Assembly: GCA_024364735.1 (NCBI GenBank)
Contig: JAGFNQ010000948.1
Span: 145,690 to 209,689 of the forward strand
Source of the DNA: Boesenbergia rotunda
Taxonomy: Eukaryota; Streptophyta; Magnoliopsida; Zingiberales; Zingiberaceae
Direction: 5' to 3'
Length of the DNA: 64,000 nt
Position numbers and translations under genes: made by a program. This document shows positions 58,141-64,000 of the stretch, in pieces. Every line of letters starts with the position of its first letter. The stretch's first letter is position 1. Below the pieces are notes generated by a model. The model was not told where the DNA came from. It did not search any database and saw only the letters and a program-made list of their open reading frames with translations.

Positions 58141-58239
58141 CGCACAATCTCCCTCGGAAGTACAGAATACCCTCATCATCTCTGGTAAACTCGGTCTGCA
58201 CCCCAGAGGCTACTCGGCTACCTAATAACTACAGACGCT

Positions 58240-59740
58240 GATCACTGGCTTAAGCTTCTTTAATCCGTGCCCTGATCGGTGACTGAGCAACCATAGTCAC
58301 AAGAATGCCCCTCTCAGTCTGTCCCTGCTCCTCCAGACTCAACTCTGAGAAATCCTGAATTAGATCTGTGACCATCACTCGATGGCAGGCCAAAACCCCT
58401 CTGGACTTTCTGCTCAACGCGTCTGCCACTACATTAACTTTCCCTGGGTGATAGCTAATGGTACAATCATAATCCTTTAGGAACTCCATCCATCTTCTCT
58501 GTCGAAGATTGAGCTCCTTCTTAGTGAAGAGGTACTTGAGACTCTTGAGATCTGTAAATATCTCAAATGTGATACTATACCATATAGATGGTGTCTCCAA
58601 ATATTCAGTGCAAAAATAATGGCGGCAAGCTCAAAATCATGAACTGGATAGTTCTTCTTCCTTCAACTGACGAGAAGCATAAGAGACTAACCGACCACGC
58701 TGCATCAATACCACGTCCAAACCCTGATGGGACGCATCAGTGTAGAGCACGAAGTTGTCCTCTCCTAAGGGCAATACTAGAACTGGTGCAGATACTAGCC
58801 ACCGCTTCAACTCCGGAAAGCTGGACTCACAATCCTCTGACCATGTAAACTTCACTCCCTTCCTGGTGAGGTGTGTCAGTGGGGTGGCGATACTAAAAAA
58901 TCCCTCCACAAAGCGTCGATAATATCCCGCCAAGCCCAAAAAACTACGCACCTCCTGTACTGACTTAGGCTGCTCTCAACTGGTGATAGCCTCGATCTTC
59001 TATGGATCCACTGAAATGCCACTGCTAGAAACCACGTGTCCCAAAAAACCCATAGAAGACAACCAGAAAGCACATTTGCTGAATTTCACATACAATTGCT
59101 CCTGTCGGAGTGTCTCTAGGACAATACGAAGATGACGTGCATGCTCCTTCTCAGAATGAGAGTAGATCAGAACGTCATCGATAAAAACAATAACAAACTG
59201 ATCCAAATACTCCATGAATACCCGGTTCATAAGGTCCATAAACACCATAGGAGCATTGGTAAACCCAAATGGCATTACCAAAAACTCGTAATGTTCGTAC
59301 CGTGTGCGGAAAGCTGTCTTCTGGATATCCGAATCTCTGACTCTCAGCTGATGATAACCTGATCGTAGATCTATCTTGGAATACACTGATGTATCCTTCA
59401 GCTGATCAAACAAGTCCTCGATGCGTGGCAAGGGATATTTATTCTTGATGGTCACCGCATTCAACTGCCTGTAATCGTTGCATAACCTCATAGAACCATC
59501 CTTTTTCTTCACAAAGAAAATAGGAGAATCCCATGGAGATACACTTGGATGGATAAATCCTCAGTCCAATAATTCCTGCAACTGGACCTTCAGCTCATCC
59601 AACTCTTTCGGAGCTATATGGTCTGGAGCTTTTGATGTCGGTGCAGTCTCCGGAATCAACTCAATAGTGAACTCCACTTGTCTTCTGGGAGGCAAACTCG
59701 GTTGCTCCTCTGGAAATACATCTACAAATTCTCGGACAAC
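58240..59740 (-). pseudogene. Ty3 reverse transcriptase and RNase H region, decayed
   Basis: Reverse transcriptase at 59512-59000 shows KKDGSMRLCNDYRQLN, KIDLRSGYHQLRV, MPFGFTNAP and the catalytic FIDDVLIYS. Then a connection domain and RNase H (58951-58250) with LYTDASHQGL and the ...ALSRKSRG end. Stops near 58977, 58997, 58230 and 59560 and a frame change near 58600 break the ORF. The catalytic aspartates are still readable. Confidence 0.9.
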
Positions 59741-59755
59741 TGGAACATCTAAGAG

Positions 59756-60319
59756 CTAGGTGCTACAGCTGTCTTCAGCACTATTCAGTGATAACAGAAA
59801 TCCCTGACAACCACGCGATAGGAGTCTTTGTCCCTGAAGCACTGATATAATCAATATACCATTATCCCTGATGCCAGTGAAATCCCACGAGGGTTGGTTT
59901 AGGGGTCGAAAAGTGACCACCCTCACCTGACAATCAATTGTGGCATGATAAACTGTCAGCCAATTCATGCCAAGGATGACGTCAAACTCCACCATCTCAA
60001 GAACCAATAAGTCGACGGTGAGGGTAACAGTATCGAAATCCAAGGGACACGCTCTGACCTGCTGATTAATGCTCAAAATCTCTCCGGACGGTAAGGACAC
60101 TGATAGATGTCGTAGTCTAGTAGTAGGCATCCTACCAATCTTACTCATAAATATGCGAGAAATGAAGGAGTAAGAACTACTAGTATCAACTAATAACTCT
60201 GCAGGAAATGAACAAAGATGAACCGTACTACGAAAGACTGATCCATCGGCCCTCTGAGCCTCTTCTCTAGTGACCGCATACACGCGACCTGTCTCCGGAA
60301 CTGTGGAAGGCAACACCAA
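59756..60319 (-). pseudogene. Ty3 aspartic protease region
   Basis: Contains the retropepsin-like active-site region LLVDTSSSYSFIS, in which the usual Gly after Asp-Thr is Ser, and downstream the FDVILGMNWL motif typical of plant Ty3 proteases. The replaced Gly suggests an inactive enzyme. It lies between gag and reverse transcriptase as expected for this order. Confidence 0.85.
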
Positions 60320-62066
60320 AATCGGCTGAGGCTGAGATATTGAGGGTCTAGCGGTCTGCTGCGGTTGGTATCCTGCTGGCTGATAAGCTGGAGGTTGATA
60401 GGCTGCAGACTGATAGGTTGAAGGTGGATAGGCTGCAGACTGATAGACTGGGGGCTGATAAGCTGCAGGCTGATATGTTAGAGGCTGATAGGCTGAGTAA
60501 GACTGATACTAAGATCCTGAAGCTGAACACTGAGATGCGGTCGGATTGTAAGTGTGCTCGTGCCCATGCATACAACACACGTGCGCTGGTGGAAGAGCCG
60601 TCAGTTGTGGATGATACGAATGTGCTGGAGGAGGAGCTGTCCACTGCTGTCAGACTGAAGCCTGAGCTTTCTGCCCTCCTCTCTGAGACTCTGTCGATCC
60701 AAAACATCCTCCTGGAACTGAGACTCCCGTAGCTACATGTTGTGCCTTCAGCGCACAATCTCGGCATATATGCCCCAGCAGTTTGCAGTAATAGCAAATT
60801 GTCTGCCCCAGTGTACAATCTGCTCTAACATGCTCTCGTGATCCACATAGAGCGCAATGAGTGCCACTGGCTACCTTCTTCTGGGTCTGCTGGGAAGATC
60901 AGAAATGTCCTGTCGATGATCGTCCCGACTTCTAAGGTCTAGCAGATGACCCAGAAGTACCCTGAGCTAACTGGCTCTGACTACCATGTTTTTGTCCAGT
61001 AATCTGCGGCTGCTAAGTCTAAGTTGTACCCTGAATTGGCTGCTTACCCTTCCACTTGTCTCCGTATATCCTCTGGCGGGTCATCTCAATCAGAAGGGCC
61101 TTGTCCAATGCATCTCGATAAGATGTTATGTTTAGACCAGCCATCCGAACCTGAATATATCCTGCTAGCCCCAGCTTAAACTGCTCCATCCACTCACTGT
61201 CCTCTGCAACAAGCTGGGGGCATTAATACTCGACTAATTGGAAAAACTCTGCATTATTCTACATAACTGTAAGATCTCCCTGCTGGAGACTCAAAAACTC
61301 CTGTCGTTTAGCCACTCGATACATCGTCGGAAGATACTGGCTCTCGAATGCCGCCCGAAAAGTGGCCCAGGTGATGTGTTGCTCACCAATGACTGTACTC
61401 TGCATAGTCCACCAGGTGGCAGCCTCGTTACGTAGATGCTAGGCAGCAAGCTCTGCCCTCTCCCAGTCTGAACAGGTGAGGTAACGAAAAGTACCCTCCA
61501 TAGTCTCGATCCAAGAGCGGGTGACACTCGGATCTGGTCCTCCGTGGAATAAGGTAAGACGACCCTTCACGGACGCTGCTAGGGCAGGGATCCATGATCT
61601 ATCCAAAGGCTAGCCCACAAGGGCGGCGGCTACCATAGGCAGTACTGCTGAAAACGCTGTCGTAGCCATCATAGGTAGTACGGTTGATCACCCCGCGGAA
61701 GGGACAGTGGGAGGTACTGGAGTAGATACCACAGGTGGAACTGTGGTATAAACCGAAGTAGGTACCACGTGTGGAACTGTGGTACATGTTGGAGGTGGCA
61801 ACCTTGACGAAACTGTGAAAATCACAGGAGTAGGCAGTATCGGTAAAACTGTGGGAACAGACAACTGAAATGGGGAAGGAACTCCCACTAGCTGAGGATC
61901 CTGACCCCCTGGAACACTTTGGTGAACAGGGGCTACCTCAGTCAGCCTCTCAGTAGACCGTGTCACCTGACTGGAAGTCCCAGCTCCTACTGTCTCGCGT
62001 GGTCGCCTAGGCGGTCGTCCCTAACCACCACATCGAGGTGGAGTCAACTCAATACGACGAGGCATC
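60320..62066 (-). pseudogene. Ty3 gag, decayed, with CCHC zinc knuckle
   Basis: Starts with ATG at 62066 (MPRRIELTPPRCGG then a stop) and runs through a Pro/Val/Thr-rich region (to ~61690), the retrotransposon gag domain (about 61620-61080, with RYLTCSDWERAELAA, ATWWTMQS and FESQYLP) and one zinc knuckle CX2CX4HX4C at 60796-60755. Its 3' part has tyrosine/glutamine/alanine-rich repeats (60500-60350). Many TAG stops interrupt it. Confidence 0.85.
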
Positions 62067-62214
62067 CTGTAAAGACAGTACCAACATATCATGAAAATTT
62101 AAGAATATAAATATTTACCTATTTGCCGCCTGGAGAAGTCCCGTCGCGCCCAATCCCAAACACTACCACATCAAGAAAATGACTCCGAATAAATCCAAAA
62201 AGACTCATAAAACC

Positions 62215-62228
62215 TGGCTCTGATACCA
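62215..62228 (-). other. Primer-binding site of the minus-strand Ty3 element
   Basis: The minus strand reads TGGTATCAGAGCC, the initiator tRNA-Met type primer site, 7 nt after the LTR end at 62236. Confidence 0.9.
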
Positions 62229-62235
62229 AATAAAT

Positions 62236-64000
62236 TGTCACGTCCCAAGGAGCTGCATGTCCGACGAAAATCAGACAGCACCTCCCCTGTACGGCGAACA
62301 ATCTCAAACCAATACATATACAATATGACCTCCATGACCTCCACACACATATATATAATCAAATTATAATATAATTAAAGAAATAAATAACTATCGAAAA
62401 GAGTATCATCACCTATATTGTAAAATCAAACTCCCAAAATACCCTCTGGGCAGACCGACGACGCAAAATATATACAAGTACCAAAACACTGAATGACACG
62501 TATACCAACGTATCTAAAATAAGAATTACATCCCAACCATAACTAAAATAAAATAAAATAAAGACACTACAATATCACCAGGACTGGGACTGGCTACAGG
62601 GCTCTCTTGGCGGCGTCATCCTGAAAAGGAAAAACTAACAAACGATTATGAGTCCAGGGGGACTCCGCGGGTATATAATTAGATAGATATGTATGGCGAT
62701 AAAAAGGTTATACAATAGCAATATAGAAACAAACAGATACAGTCATAAAAGAAAAATCAGGATACATAATTGGTACAATACATGCAATTATACATATCCA
62801 TACCTACCCCCTGGGGTGTGTAGATCATAAGTCCCTGAACCTGAACGGTCGTCATACCATAAACAAAGCAAATCCCTCCTGTATGTATATGTCATTTAAA
62901 TGTAGCAAACATAGCTTAAACAGGTACAGCAAACACAAACAATGCAAATTATGCAACCTTACACATGATGCAATGACATGGTCACCCTAACACCAGTCAG
63001 CCACCGTCATCGGTCATGGGTGAGGTCGAGTGGGTAGGGCTATGACAACTGTACGCACTCTGCCATCACTACTCCTGAGTGACCGAGTGGACAGGATGAT
63101 GGCGGAGGTCACACCCGTCCTACATCAAATCATATGAGGGAGCACCGCTCTCATCTCCTTGTATCACGGGAAAGAGGAGGGATCCCTGTCTGCTATCACG
63201 CTGCGGAACCACTACCCGTGAGCGGCCGAGCGGAGCCTTGACAGGGCAACTGCACACACCTTCTTGATAGTATCACTAACCCATGAGTAACAGTGTGTGC
63301 AGATCCTGATATGACTGACGATCCATCTCAACCACAAGCGAGCCCAGAGATCGCCAGTTATGCAATAATGCAAAGATGGTGCATGATGCTAACACCCATC
63401 AAATAACCTTAAATAATATGCACTGGTCTGAAACATAAATGATGATATACCAATAACCTACTAGGCATGCAAAAATGTTAGGAATCGACAAATATGTGTA
63501 CTTTCTAGAATCAGAATATCAAGCATAGAGACTGTATGGAAAATAAATTCGAGCATGTCAAGGTCAAGCAATAAGTACCAAGCAGGATAATGAAGTAGCA
63601 GATAAAGGTAAATCCTATTACTATCCATACAAGGAACCATACATAGAAATCTGAAATATCTAGAAAGATAAGTCAAAAGGTACCCGCCTTATAAATATCA
63701 TATAATATTTGAGAGAACCTCATGTCCAGATAATTCGTGTCCAATCAGGATCCTGTAGTAAAAGACATTAATTCATGATACTTAGCTAAACGAAATATTC
63801 TAATTAATTAGGGCATCCTAATTATCCCATTACATTTAATTAATCATAACCATAATTAAATGCTTAACTCGAATTATTCTAAGCTACCAGGATTACAAGA
63901 TTAGGTTTATGTTAGACCTAGCTCAAACCTAATCCGAGTAATCGATTCAATACCCAACAATAACACATGCTTATACCTTTACAATATATATATACACACA
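62236..64000 (-). mobile_element. 5' LTR of the minus-strand Ty3 chromovirus, partial
   Basis: Starts TGTCACGTCCC on the plus strand and continues to the end of the window. It is homologous to 54308-56050 and 52182-53519. It has a private 10-bp duplication (tatgacctccatgacctcc, near 62325-62345). About 0.7 kb of the LTR lies outside the window, so the target duplication cannot be checked on this side. Confidence 0.9.

Noticed and set aside
1..64000. CRISPR array, rRNA or canonical tRNA genes
   Set aside because: No regularly spaced direct repeats with unique spacers, no rRNA words, and tRNA-like A/B boxes occur only in SINE-type repeats.

Overview
This window is nuclear DNA of a flowering plant, very probably a monocot. 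The genes have spliceosomal introns. Two of them (a cytochrome P450 and a MATE transporter) have the GC-rich coding exons typical of monocots, and most of the rest is long-LTR Ty3 chromovirus DNA, other LTR fragments, MITEs and SINEs. The species cannot be fixed from sequence alone; a non-grass monocot is my guess.

Six host genes are supported, with exon structures worked out by hand. (1) A CYP78A cytochrome P450 at 9678-11280 (+). (2) A gene of the At1g01500-like family at 13181-22694 (-), split by an 8.6 kb intron filled with transposons. (3) A DTX48/49/50-type MATE transporter at 29406-30985 (-) whose start codon sits in a 15-nt first exon. (4) SNU13/NHP2L1 at 36988-38815 (+), with two site II motifs and a telo-box upstream. 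(5) FANCL, a Fanconi-type E3 ubiquitin ligase, at 39344-44173 (-). (6) A DUF1336 (EDR2 C-terminal) protein at 45401-50513 (-), with a GC-AG intron and a LINE relic in another intron. Genes 4 and 5 are tail to tail; 5 and 6 are in tandem. I see no functional cluster: these look like ordinary single genes separated by repeats.

The repeats are the most informative part. 1-4371 is the 3' end of a Ty3 chromovirus with a 2.8 kb LTR. 6235-8100 is the probable 5' LTR of a minus-strand retrotransposon. 14460-17293 is a solo LTR with a perfect 5-bp target-site duplication. 17621-21495 is a chain of TIR elements. It includes a dimeric element whose two halves carry different GC-rich minisatellites, and a Mutator-like MITE whose empty site is preserved in the other half of the dimer. 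33561-33781 and 51169-51352 are two tRNA-type SINEs with 18-19 bp target-site duplications. 51454-55640 is a tandem duplication that copies old repeat DNA together with the distal part of an LTR. 54308-64000 is a nearly complete, decayed minus-strand Ty3 chromovirus (LTR, chromodomain/integrase, RNase H, RT, protease, gag, PBS, partial 5' LTR).

No CRISPR array, rRNA gene or canonical tRNA gene was seen. The window does not contain an obvious new molecular system. The strongest leads are the dimeric minisatellite element, the micro-exon start of the MATE gene, the SINE insertions with visible empty sites, and a weak miR482/2118-like hairpin.
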